From Cellulomonas chengniuliangii (GTDB lineage: Bacteria; Actinomycetota; Actinomycetes; Actinomycetales; Cellulomonadaceae), in the NCBI RefSeq assembly GCF_024508335.1, contig NZ_CP101988.1, positions 868,001 to 932,000 on the forward strand: DNA of 64,000 nucleotides, in the 5' to 3' direction. This document shows positions 56,280-64,000 of this stretch, in pieces; position 1 is the stretch's first letter, and every line of letters starts with the position of its first letter. Made by a program: the position numbers and the translations under genes. The notes beneath the pieces are model-generated. The model was not told the origin of the DNA, ran no database searches, and saw only the letters and a list, made by a program, of their open reading frames with translations.

Positions 56280-56852
56280 TCAGCCTGCGAGCGCGCCGAG
56301 GGCAGCCAGCGCGCTGAGCGTCGCGCAGCCCGCCACGAGGCGCCAGTGCCAGCGGACGGTCGGGGCGGGCACGCCCTGCGCGGGGACATGGTCGAGGTGC
56401 CCGGCCTCGCGCAGGGCCGCGTGCCGTGCCGCGATCTCCAGGGCGGCGGCGTCCGCGGTGGCGCCGGTGGCACGGCGCGCCTCGGCGCCGCGGGCCAGGT
56501 CGCGGCGCGCGGCGGGGCCGCTGCGCGCCGGGGTCGCCCAGGCCGTGTACTCGCCGGCCGTCGTCTCGATGGTCAGGGCGAGCCGGGTGTCGGCGCCGCG
56601 GTACGCGGGCCACGGCACGTGCACGGTGCGCAGCACGTTGCGCAGCTCGATGCCGCCGTCGGAGACCTCGACCTGCGGGCGCCAGAACGACGCCCACACC
56701 ACCAGCACCACCAGCAGCGGCACGGCGCCGTAGCGCAGCAGCTCGGTGCTGCCGCCTGCCGCCATCGCCGCCAGGCAGGCGAGCCCAGCGACCGCGGTCA
56801 CGACCGTGAGCACGCGACCTGGCATCGACCTGAAGACCCGCGCAGCATCCAT
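56280..56852 (-). CDS. PH-domain-type membrane protein of unknown function
   Basis: The 190-residue protein has two N-terminal transmembrane helices (VLTVVTAVAGLACLAAMAAG, YGAVPLLVVLVVWASFW), then a bacterial PH-like domain with VEVSDGGIELRNVLRTVHVP, and a C-terminal helix. The ATG at 56852 has GGGAG nine bases upstream. It is read against the Opp operon, between the DppC gene and its ATPase gene. The function is not known. Confidence 0.75.
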   Translation of the reverse strand: MDAARVFRSMPGRVLTVVTAVAGLACLAAMAAGGSTELLRYGAVPLLVVLVVWASFWRPQVEVSDGGIELRNVLRTVHVPWPAYRGADTRLALTIETTAGEYTAWATPARSGPAARRDLARGAEARRATGATADAAALEIAARHAALREAGHLDHVPAQGVPAPTVRWHWRLVAGCATLSALAALGALAG

Positions 56853-56934
56853 GCGCCCATGCTCCCAGACGCGATGAGCACCCCCGTCGCAGCACTGAGC
56901 GTCCGCAGGACCCCCCGGAAGGACCAGATCACCC

Positions 56935-58758
56935 GTGGCCACTGAAACCGCAGTCGAGGCGCCCGTCGCGCAGCCCGCCGAGCCGGTCCTGACCGTCCGG
57001 GACCTGAGCGTCAGCTTCTACGTGGACGGGGAGTGGTTCCCCGCCGCCGTCGACGTGAGCTACGACGTGCGCCCGGGCGAGGTCCTCGCGATCGTGGGCG
57101 AGTCCGGCTCCGGCAAGACGCAGTCGTCGATGTCGCTGATCGGCCTGCTCCCGCCGAACGGCCGGGCCTACGGCAGCGCCATGCTCGACGGCCGTGAGCT
57201 GCTCGGCATGTCGCCGGGGCGCCTCCGCCACGTGCGGGGCAAGGAGGTCGCGGTCATCTTCCAGGAGCCGATGACCGCCCTGAACCCCGTGTACACGGTG
57301 GGCTTCCAGATCGTCGAGACGCTGCGCACGCACTTCCCGATGGGCCCCAAGGAGGCCAGGGCCCGCGCCATCGAGCTCCTGACCATGGTGGAGATCCCCG
57401 AGCCGGAGCGGCGGTTCGACTCCTACCCGCACCAGCTCTCGGGCGGGCAGCGGCAGCGCGCGATGATCGCGCAGGCCCTGGCATGCGACCCGCGCCTGCT
57501 GATCGCGGACGAGCCGACGACAGCGCTGGACGTCACGGTCCAGGCCGAGATCCTGCAGCTCATGCGGGACCTGCGCACACGCATCGACTCCGGCATCGTG
57601 CTGATCACGCACGACATGGGCGTCGTCGCCGACCTGGCCGACTCGATCCTGGTGATGAAGGACGGCCGGGTCGTCGAGCAGGGCACTGCTGAGCAGATCT
57701 TCGCCAACCCGCAGCACCCGTACACCCGCTCGCTGCTCGCCGCGGTGCCGCACCTGGGCGCGGCGCGCGAGGAGAGGGTCGTCGTGACCGAGCCGGAGCC
57801 CGCAGCCGCCGCGTCGGAGCCTGTCGACGACCGGCCGGTGGTGATGGAAGCCCGCGGAATGGTCATCGAGTACCCGGGCCGTGGTCGCGCCCCGGGGTTC
57901 CGCGCGGTGGACGGCGTCGACCTGACGCTGCACCAGGGCGAGGTCGTGGGCCTGGTGGGGGAGTCCGGCTCGGGCAAGACCACCATCGGCCGCGCCGTCG
58001 TGGGCCTGCTGCCGGTCTCGGGCGGGTCGCTCCGAGTCGCCGGCGTGGACATGGTCGGCGCGTCCCGCAAGGACCTCGCGCCGCTGCGCCACCAGGTCGG
58101 CATCGTGTTCCAGGACCCGGGCTCCTCGCTCAACCCGCGCCTGCCGATCGGGGAGTCGATCGGCGAGCCGCTCATGCTGCACACGGGCACCAAGGGCGCC
58201 GAGCTCAGCCGCCGGGTCGAGGAGCTGCTGGACCAGGTCCACCTGCCCCGTGCGATGCGCAACCGGTACCCGCACGAGCTCTCGGGAGGCCAGCGGCAGC
58301 GGGTGGGCATCGCGCGAGCGCTGTCCCTCGAGCCGAAGCTGCTGGTGGCGGACGAGCCGACGTCGGCGCTCGACGTCTCGGTGCAGGCGCGGGTGCTGGA
58401 GCTGTTCCAGGAGCTGCAGCGCGAGCACGGGTTCGCCTGCCTGTTCATCTCGCACGACCTGGCCGTCGTGGAGATCCTGTCGAGCAAGGTCGCGGTGATG
58501 CACCAGGGCAAGCTGGTGGAGCACGGGGCCACCGAGCAGGTCGTCCACGCGCCGCAGCACGCCTACACCCAGCGGCTCCTCGCCGCGGTGCCGGTGCCCG
58601 ACCCTGCTGAGCAGCGCACCCGCCGTGAGGCGCGGGCCGCCCTCCTGGCGCAGGCGGCGCACGAGCAGGACGAGATCGAGCGCGCCGCGCTGGCGCGGGA
58701 GTCGGCTGCACGGCTCGACGGGATCGGCGAGGACAGGGTGCCGCCCAACGCTCTCTGA
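56935..58758 (+). CDS. fused DppD-DppF-type ABC ATPase
   Basis: The 607-residue protein joins both ATPase halves of an Opp/Dpp importer. The first has [27 protein letters not shown] and [14 protein letters not shown]; the second has [27 protein letters not shown] and [14 protein letters not shown]. Both have the family C-terminal zone [12 protein letters not shown] / [12 protein letters not shown]. The GTG at 56935 follows GAAGGA. It lies after the oppositely oriented PH gene and ends the first importer, followed by a strong hairpin. Confidence 0.94.
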   Translation: MATETAVEAPVAQPAEPVLTVRDLSVSFYVDGEWFPAAVDVSYDVRPGEVLAIVGESGSGKTQSSMSLIGLLPPNGRAYGSAMLDGRELLGMSPGRLRHVRGKEVAVIFQEPMTALNPVYTVGFQIVETLRTHFPMGPKEARARAIELLTMVEIPEPERRFDSYPHQLSGGQRQRAMIAQALACDPRLLIADEPTTALDVTVQAEILQLMRDLRTRIDSGIVLITHDMGVVADLADSILVMKDGRVVEQGTAEQIFANPQHPYTRSLLAAVPHLGAAREERVVVTEPEPAAAASEPVDDRPVVMEARGMVIEYPGRGRAPGFRAVDGVDLTLHQGEVVGLVGESGSGKTTIGRAVVGLLPVSGGSLRVAGVDMVGASRKDLAPLRHQVGIVFQDPGSSLNPRLPIGESIGEPLMLHTGTKGAELSRRVEELLDQVHLPRAMRNRYPHELSGGQRQRVGIARALSLEPKLLVADEPTSALDVSVQARVLELFQELQREHGFACLFISHDLAVVEILSSKVAVMHQGKLVEHGATEQVVHAPQHAYTQRLLAAVPVPDPAEQRTRREARAALLAQAAHEQDEIERAALARESAARLDGIGEDRVPPNAL

Positions 58759-58771
58759 GCACGGGTGGTCG

Positions 58772-58806
58772 GACGGGGTCGGCGCGAGTTTCGCGCCGAC
58801 CCCGTC
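58772..58806 (+). terminator. strong hairpin ending the first Opp operon
   Basis: Sixteen-base arms (gacggggtcggcgcga and its complement) around GTT begin 13 bases after the stop codon at 58758. Confidence 0.85.
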
Positions 58807-59164
58807 GTCGTGCTGCGCCTGGGGTGGCAGGCCCCGGCGGCCATCCCCTGGACGCGTGTCCGAGACTCTCCGATTCGGCGTATACCATGTGCCAGGCTGT
58901 TCTGCGGAGGCATTGGTCCAAATTGGCTCTAACGGGTGAATGTGGACTGCGTTCGGCTCTGCAACCCGCCGTGCGGCGATCGCACTGACGGGCTCTGACC
59001 GTTGAGGTCGCGCAGGGCAGCCATCCGGGGTCGACCGCGCGCGGTGAGGGCCTCCGAGCCGGATCTCTCCGGTCGGCGCCCATCGCCCGCGGATCGCTCG
59101 CGGCCTGCCGCGCATGACGTGGTGACGCGAGCCCGGACCTGTGCCGCTTTCCACTGGAGGAAGA
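58807..59164 (+). promoter_or_regulatory. upstream region of the second Opp operon
   Basis: After the terminator, this gap of about 358 bases holds an AT-richer stretch at 58870-58945. The best promoter-like piece is TATACCAT near 58882; a TTGG-N-AATTGG pattern lies close to 58920. No coding frame is supported. The long leader suggests regulation, but the exact start site cannot be set. Confidence 0.35.
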
Positions 59165-60781
59165 ATGAAGATCAGGCGTTTCGCCGGCTTCGCAGCCACC
59201 GTCGCGGTGGGCGCGCTCGCCCTGACGTCGTGCAGCAGCTCGGGGTCCACGGGTGGCGAAGCCACCACTGACGGCGCGGGCGGCATCGTCACCGCCTGGG
59301 GCAGTGAGCCGCAGAACCCGCTCATCCCCACGAACACCAACGAGGTGGGCGGCGGGAAGATCATCGACCTGATCTTCTCCGGGCTCGTCTACTACGACGC
59401 CGACGGCGCCCCGCACAACGAGGTCGCCGAGTCCATCGAGACGGACGACGCGCAGACCTACACGATCACGCTCGAGGAGGGCTGGACGTTCTCCAACGGC
59501 GAGCCCGTCACCTCGGAGAGCTTCGTCGACGCCTGGAACTACGGCGCGAAGCTCAGCAACGCCCAGCTGTCGAGCTACTTCTTCGAGATGATCGAGGGCT
59601 TCTCCTGGGACGAGGACTCTGAGCTCACCGGGCTCCAGATCGTCGACGACACCACCTTCACCGTGACGCTCAAGCAGCCGGAGGCCGACTTCCCGCTGCG
59701 CCTGGGCTACTCGGCGTACTTCCCGCTGCCGCAGGCCGCGTTCGAGGACATGGACGCGTTCGGCGAGCACCCGATCGGGAACGGCCCGTACAAGGTGGCC
59801 TCGGACGACGCGTGGCAGCACAACGTCGAGATCGCGCTGGTCCCCAACGAGGACTACACGGACGAGCGCGTCCCGCAGAACGGCGGCGTGACGATCAAGT
59901 TCTACGAGACCGTCGACGGCGCGTACAACGACCTGCTCGCCGGCCAGCTCGACGTGCTCGACCAGGTGCCGGACAGCGCCTTCAGCACCGTCGAGAACGA
60001 GCTGGGCGACCGGGCGATCAACCAGCCCGCCGCCCTGAACCAGACCCTCACCATCCCGATGGACCTGGAGCACTTCTCCGGCGAGGAGGGCGTCCTGCGC
60101 CGCCAGGCGATCTCGATGGCGATCAACCGCGAGGAGATCACCGACGCGATCTTCGAGGGCACCCGCACCCCGGCGCGTGACTTCACGTCGCCGGTCATCG
60201 ACGGCTGGTCCGACGACGTCGCAGGCGTCGAGGTGCTCGAGTTCAACCCCGAGAAGGCCAGGGAGCTGTGGGCCGAGGCTGACGCGATCTCGCCGTACAC
60301 CGGCACGTTCACGATCGGCTACAACAGCGACGGCGGCCACCAGGCCTGGGTCGACGCGGTGACGAACAGCCTGCGCAACACGCTCGGCATCTCCGCCGAG
60401 GGCAACCCGTACCCCGCCTTCAAGGACCTGCGGGCTGACGTCACCGCCGGGACGATCTCCGGCGCGTTCCGCTCCGGCTGGCAGGCCGACTACCCGAGCC
60501 TCTACAACTTCCTCGGCCCGATCTTCGGCACCGGGGCGGGCTCGAACGACGCCGGGTACTCGAGCCCCGAGGTCGACTCGCTGCTGGCCCAGGGCTCCGC
60601 GGCGTCGTCCGTGGACGAGGCCAACGAGTACTTCACGCAGGTGCAGGAGGTCCTTCTCCAGGACCTGCCCCAGATCCCGCTGTGGTACCAGAACGTCACT
60701 GGCGGCTCCGCTGACACCGTCTCGAACGTCGAGTTCGGGTGGAACGGCGTCCCGCTCCTCTACGAGGTCACCAAGGGCTGA
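59165..60781 (+). CDS. family 5 ABC transporter substrate-binding lipoprotein (second Opp/Dpp system)
   Basis: The 538-residue lipoprotein has a signal peptide with K2, R4, R5 and lipobox LTSC (C23), followed by a Ser/Gly linker. Segments TITLEEGWTFSNGEPVTSES and NSLRNTLGISAEGNPYPAF match OppA/DppA-type peptide-binding proteins, and its size is typical. The ATG at 59165 follows GGAGG. A hairpin lies between it and the permease genes. Confidence 0.93.
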   Translation: MKIRRFAGFAATVAVGALALTSCSSSGSTGGEATTDGAGGIVTAWGSEPQNPLIPTNTNEVGGGKIIDLIFSGLVYYDADGAPHNEVAESIETDDAQTYTITLEEGWTFSNGEPVTSESFVDAWNYGAKLSNAQLSSYFFEMIEGFSWDEDSELTGLQIVDDTTFTVTLKQPEADFPLRLGYSAYFPLPQAAFEDMDAFGEHPIGNGPYKVASDDAWQHNVEIALVPNEDYTDERVPQNGGVTIKFYETVDGAYNDLLAGQLDVLDQVPDSAFSTVENELGDRAINQPAALNQTLTIPMDLEHFSGEEGVLRRQAISMAINREEITDAIFEGTRTPARDFTSPVIDGWSDDVAGVEVLEFNPEKARELWAEADAISPYTGTFTIGYNSDGGHQAWVDAVTNSLRNTLGISAEGNPYPAFKDLRADVTAGTISGAFRSGWQADYPSLYNFLGPIFGTGAGSNDAGYSSPEVDSLLAQGSAASSVDEANEYFTQVQEVLLQDLPQIPLWYQNVTGGSADTVSNVEFGWNGVPLLYEVTKG

Positions 60782-60795
60782 CCTCGCCTGACGCC

Positions 60796-60827
60796 GTGGG
60801 GGCGGGGCCGCGAGGTCCCGCCCCCAC
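60796..60827 (+). terminator. hairpin between the second Opp binding protein and its permeases
   Basis: The arms gtgggggcggg (60796-60806) and its complement (60817-60827) flank ten bases, about 15 bases after the stop. The same arrangement is seen in the first Opp operon. Confidence 0.65.
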
Positions 60828-60916
60828 AGCGCGCCTGCGCCGGGATGTCCGGCGCCGGCTCCGACCACCTGTCCCCGCGGCCACGTCCGCGGGGGACCAC
60901 ACGAGGAGGAGACCTG

Positions 60917-61843
60917 ATGGCCTGGTACATCGGGCGCAGGCTCTTGCAGATGATCCCGGTCTTCCTCGGGGCGACGCTGCTGATCTACGCGATGGTGTTC
61001 CTGCTCCCCGGGGACCCCGTCGCCGCCCTCGGTGGCGAGCGGGGGCTGAACCCCGCCGTGGCAGCGCAGATCCGCGCGGAGTACAACCTGGACCAGCCGT
61101 TCCTCGTCCAGTACCTGCTCTACCTCAAGGGCATCTTCACCCTCGACCTGGGGACCACGTTCTCCGGTCGCGCCGTGACCAGCGTCATGGCGGAGGCCTT
61201 CCCCGTCACCATCAAGCTCGCCGTGATGGCGCTGGTCTTCGAGGCCGTGTTCGGCGTCGCGGCGGGCCTGATCGCCGGCCTGCGCAAGGGCAAGGCGTTC
61301 GACGCCACCGTCCTGGTCGTCAGCCTGCTCGTGGTGGCCGTCCCGACCTTCGTCATCGGCTTCGTGCTGCAGTTCGTGGTCGGCGTGAAACTGCGCTGGC
61401 TGCCCACGGCCGTCGGCAGCGACGTCAGCTTCGAGTCGCTGATCATGCCGGCGATCGTGCTGGGCGCCGTCTCGTTCGCCTACGTGCTCCGGCTGACCCG
61501 CAACTCCGTCGCCGAGAACCTCACCGCCGACCACGTCCGCACGGCGACGGCCAAGGGCCTGTCCCGTGGCCGGGTCGTCAACGTGCACGTGCTGCGCAAC
61601 TCGCTGATCCCCGTCGTGACCTTCCTCGGCGCCGACCTGGGCGCCTTGATGGGCGGCGCGATCATCACCGAGGGGATCTTCAACATCAACGGCGTGGGCG
61701 GCACGCTGTTCCGCGCGATCCAGCAGGGGCAGTCCACGACGGTCGTGTCCATCACGACCGTGCTCGTCATCGTCTACATCGTCGCGAACCTGCTCGTCGA
61801 CCTCCTCTACGCGGCACTCGACCCGAGGATCCGTTATGCCTGA
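60917..61843 (+). CDS. DppB-type ABC permease (second system)
   Basis: The 308-residue permease has the usual six helices, the outer FLLPGDPVAALGGE motif after helix 1, and the EAA region HVRTATAKGLSRGRVVNVHV. It ends AALDPRIRYA. It has normal length, unlike its counterpart in the first operon. The ATG at 60917 has GAGGAGGAG upstream. Confidence 0.94.
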   Translation: MAWYIGRRLLQMIPVFLGATLLIYAMVFLLPGDPVAALGGERGLNPAVAAQIRAEYNLDQPFLVQYLLYLKGIFTLDLGTTFSGRAVTSVMAEAFPVTIKLAVMALVFEAVFGVAAGLIAGLRKGKAFDATVLVVSLLVVAVPTFVIGFVLQFVVGVKLRWLPTAVGSDVSFESLIMPAIVLGAVSFAYVLRLTRNSVAENLTADHVRTATAKGLSRGRVVNVHVLRNSLIPVVTFLGADLGALMGGAIITEGIFNINGVGGTLFRAIQQGQSTTVVSITTVLVIVYIVANLLVDLLYAALDPRIRYA

Positions 61844-62786
61844 GACCACCACCCGCCCGCACCAGGGCCACTTCTTCGCGAGCCCCGAGCAGGCGCCCCT
61901 GCAGGTCGTGGACTCGATCGACGAGGGCGCTGCGCCGGCGAGCCTGTGGGCCGACGCCTGGCAGAACCTGCGCCGGCGCCCGCTGTTCTGGATCTCGGCG
62001 GCGCTGATCCTGCTGGTCGTGGCCGCCGCGGCCTTCCCCAGCCTGTTCACGTCGACCGATCCCCGGTTCTGCGAGCTGAAGAACAGCCTCGACGGTCCCA
62101 GCGGCGGACACCCGTTCGGCTTCGACCGGCAGGGCTGCGACATCTACGCGCGGACCATCTACGGCGCCCGGGCCTCCGTGCTCGTTGGCGTCCTGACCAC
62201 CATCGTCGTGACGATCGTGGGCGGTCTGATCGGCGCCATCGCCGGGTTCTTCGGCGGCTGGTTCGACGCGGTGCTGTCCCGCGTGACGGACATCTTCTTC
62301 GCGATCCCGCTGGTGCTCGCCGCGATCGTCGTGATGCAGATGTTCAAGGAGAGCCGCAACATCCTCACCGTCGTGGTGGTGCTCGGGATCTTCGGCTGGC
62401 CGCAGCTCGCCCGCGTCATGCGCGGCGCGGTGATGAGCGTCAAGAACGCCGACTTCGTCACCGCGGCGAAATCCCTCGGGGCCTCCCGCGTGAAGACCCT
62501 GGTGCGGCACGTCGTCCCGAACGCGGCCGCGCCGGTGATCGTGTACGCGACGGTCGCCCTGGGCACGTTCATCGTCGCGGAGGCGACGCTGTCCTTCCTG
62601 GGCATCGGCCTGCCGCCCGAGGTGACCTCGTGGGGCGCCGACATCTCGAAGGCCCAGACCTCGCTGCGCAGCCAGCCGTCCGTGCTGTTCTACCCGGCCG
62701 GGGCGCTCGCCCTGACCGTGCTCAGCTTCATCATGATGGGCGACGCCGTGCGTGACGCCCTCGACCCGAAGGCACGCAAGCGATGA
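61836..62786 (+). CDS. DppC-type ABC permease (second system)
   Basis: The 316-residue permease overlaps the previous gene by eight bases. It has a 45-residue N-terminal tail, the outer motif PFGFDRQGCDIYARTIYGAR, and the EAA loop FVTAAKSLGASRVKTLVRHV. The C-terminus GDAVRDALDPKARKR is typical. It forms the second half of the membrane channel. Confidence 0.94.
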   Translation: MPETTTRPHQGHFFASPEQAPLQVVDSIDEGAAPASLWADAWQNLRRRPLFWISAALILLVVAAAAFPSLFTSTDPRFCELKNSLDGPSGGHPFGFDRQGCDIYARTIYGARASVLVGVLTTIVVTIVGGLIGAIAGFFGGWFDAVLSRVTDIFFAIPLVLAAIVVMQMFKESRNILTVVVVLGIFGWPQLARVMRGAVMSVKNADFVTAAKSLGASRVKTLVRHVVPNAAAPVIVYATVALGTFIVAEATLSFLGIGLPPEVTSWGADISKAQTSLRSQPSVLFYPAGALALTVLSFIMMGDAVRDALDPKARKR

Positions 62787-64000
62787 GCCAGCCGACATCG
62801 ACGGGCGCCGCTGCGCCCAGCGCCCAGCAGCCGCTGCTGGAGATCCGGGACCTCGAGGTCTCCTTCACCACCGCCACCGGTGACGTGCGCGCCGTGCGCG
62901 GCGTGGACCTCACGGTCTACCCGGGCCAGACGGTCGCGATCGTGGGGGAGTCCGGCTCGGGCAAGTCCACGACCGCGCACGCGATCATCGACCTGCTGCC
63001 CGGCACGGGGAAGGTCACCGGCGGCTCGATCATGTTCGAGGGCCGGGACCTGGCCGCGCTGAGCCGGCGCGAGATGGTCGCGGTGCGCGGCAAGGAGATC
63101 GGCCTCGTCCCGCAGGACCCGATGTCCAACCTCAACCCGGTGTGGTCGGTGGGCTTCCAGGTCAAGGAGGCCCTCAAGGCCAACGGCGTGGCGAGGGGCT
63201 CCGCAGCCGACCAGCGCGTCGCCGAGCTGCTCACCGAGGCGGGCCTGCCGGACGCCGCCCGCCGGGCGAAGCAGTACCCGCACGAGTACTCCGGCGGGAT
63301 GCGCCAGCGCGCGCTCATCGCCATCGGCCTCGCGGCGCGGCCCAAGCTGCTGATCGCCGACGAGCCGACGTCGGCCCTGGACGTCACGGTCCAGCGGACG
63401 ATCCTGGACCACCTGCAGGGCCTCACCGAAGAGCTCGGCACCGCTGTGCTGTTCATCACGCACGACCTGGGCCTGGCCGCGGAGCGGGCCGAGCACCTCG
63501 TGGTGATGTACCGGGGCAAGGTCGTCGAGTCCGGGCCGGCCCGGGAGATCCTCAGCGCCCCGAAGCACCCGTACACGCAGCGGCTGGTCGCCTCGGCGCC
63601 GTCGCTCGCGTCCCAGCGCATCCAGAGCGCCAAGGAGCGCGGCGTCGCGACCACCGAGCTGCTGGCCCCCACCGGCGGCGACGGCGTCAGCTCGGCCCGC
63701 GACGAGGTGGTGACGGTCGAGCACCTGACCCGCACGTTCCACCTGCGCGGCGGCCGGCCGGGCAAGCGCAAGGAGTTCACCGCGGTCGACGACGTGTCGT
63801 TCGCGATCAAGCGCGGCACCACCATGGCGCTCGTGGGGGAGTCCGGGTCCGGCAAGTCCACGGTGGCCAACATCGTGCTCAACCTCCTGGAGCCCACCAG
63901 CGGCCGCATCCTGTTCGACGGGACGGACCTGAGCACGCTCGACCGCGCCCAGCTCTTCGACTTCCGCCGCCGGGTGCAGCCCATCTTCCAGAACCCGTAC
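62783..64000 (+). CDS. fused DppD-DppF-type ABC ATPase, cut by the window end
   Basis: The frame is open from the ATG at 62783 (overlapping the previous stop by four bases) to the last base, at least 406 residues. The first domain is complete: GESGSGKSTTAHAI, YSGGMRQRALIAIGLA and [14 protein letters not shown]. The second starts at VVTVEHLTRTFHLRGG with Walker A GESGSGKSTVANIV and is cut after FRRRVQPIFQNPY. It would energise the second importer. Confidence 0.93.
   Translation, partial: MSQPTSTGAAAPSAQQPLLEIRDLEVSFTTATGDVRAVRGVDLTVYPGQTVAIVGESGSGKSTTAHAIIDLLPGTGKVTGGSIMFEGRDLAALSRREMVAVRGKEIGLVPQDPMSNLNPVWSVGFQVKEALKANGVARGSAADQRVAELLTEAGLPDAARRAKQYPHEYSGGMRQRALIAIGLAARPKLLIADEPTSALDVTVQRTILDHLQGLTEELGTAVLFITHDLGLAAERAEHLVVMYRGKVVESGPAREILSAPKHPYTQRLVASAPSLASQRIQSAKERGVATTELLAPTGGDGVSSARDEVVTVEHLTRTFHLRGGRPGKRKEFTAVDDVSFAIKRGTTMALVGESGSGKSTVANIVLNLLEPTSGRILFDGTDLSTLDRAQLFDFRRRVQPIFQNPY

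Noticed and set aside
58445-62143. Long minus-strand open frame opposite the Opp genes
   Set aside because: Low-complexity composition and complete overlap with three well-recognised plus-strand genes show it to be an artefact of GC content.

Overview
The window is chromosomal DNA from a very GC-rich (clearly above 70%) actinobacterium. The evidence is the codon use, a mycothiol conjugate amidase, the neighbourhood mca / DUF4307 / greA, an LpqY-type trehalose-binding lipoprotein with its Sug-like ABC transporter, and many GTG or TTG starts, several apparently leaderless. The sugar and peptide transporter load plus a CE7-type deacetylase would fit a plant-polymer-degrading member of the Micrococcales such as a Cellulomonas relative, but the genus is only inferred. 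There is no phage, insertion sequence, CRISPR array or rRNA.

Layout. 1-2072: the end of an NDH-2-type dehydrogenase, a tRNA with a UAA anticodon but a short variable loop, a PLDc_N membrane protein and a siderophore-interacting reductase. 2151-5993: a minus-strand cassette of ABC ATPase, ABC-2 permease, histidine kinase and NarL-type regulator. 6297-24840: mostly metabolism and housekeeping. This stretch holds a BI-1 protein, cystathionine beta-synthase, a CE7 esterase, an isochorismatase-fold hydrolase, FKBP, a DHA2 drug exporter, a HEAT-repeat protein, MsrA, cystathionine gamma-synthase, an AI-2E-type permease, threonine dehydratase, GreA, DUF4307, Mca, a nitrilase-family amidase, a PAQR/hemolysin III protein, a polyprenyl diphosphate synthase and PhoH. 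24904-32786: a four-gene MacB/FtsX-type ABC operon in which one ATPase carries an AbrB-like tail. 33012-35152: fumarase and beta-carbonic anhydrase.

35297-42161: a trehalose or alpha-glucoside module, with lipoprotein, two permeases and UgpC-type ATPase, followed by a membrane-anchored GH15 hydrolase and, on the other strand, a PfkB kinase coupled to xseB and xseA. 43891-50035: IspH, RmuC, an ATPase/permease pair and YchF. 50040-50606: a frameshifted, truncated tyrosine phosphatase remnant, followed by a TPR protein. 51465-64000: two family-5 (Opp/Dpp-type) ABC importers in tandem, each with a hairpin between the binding-protein gene and the permeases. The first is interrupted by an oppositely oriented PH-domain gene; the second is cut by the window end.

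How the genes work together: cystathionine gamma- and beta-synthase plus Mca and MsrA touch sulfur, redox and mycothiol metabolism. The three importers and the GH15/PfkB genes feed carbon and peptides. The rest is core cell function. No complete novel defence or biosynthetic system is visible. The most unusual observations are the short-arm UAA tRNA, two exact tandem duplications that span stop codons, the ATPase-AbrB fusion and the Opp permease with a large extra membrane insertion.
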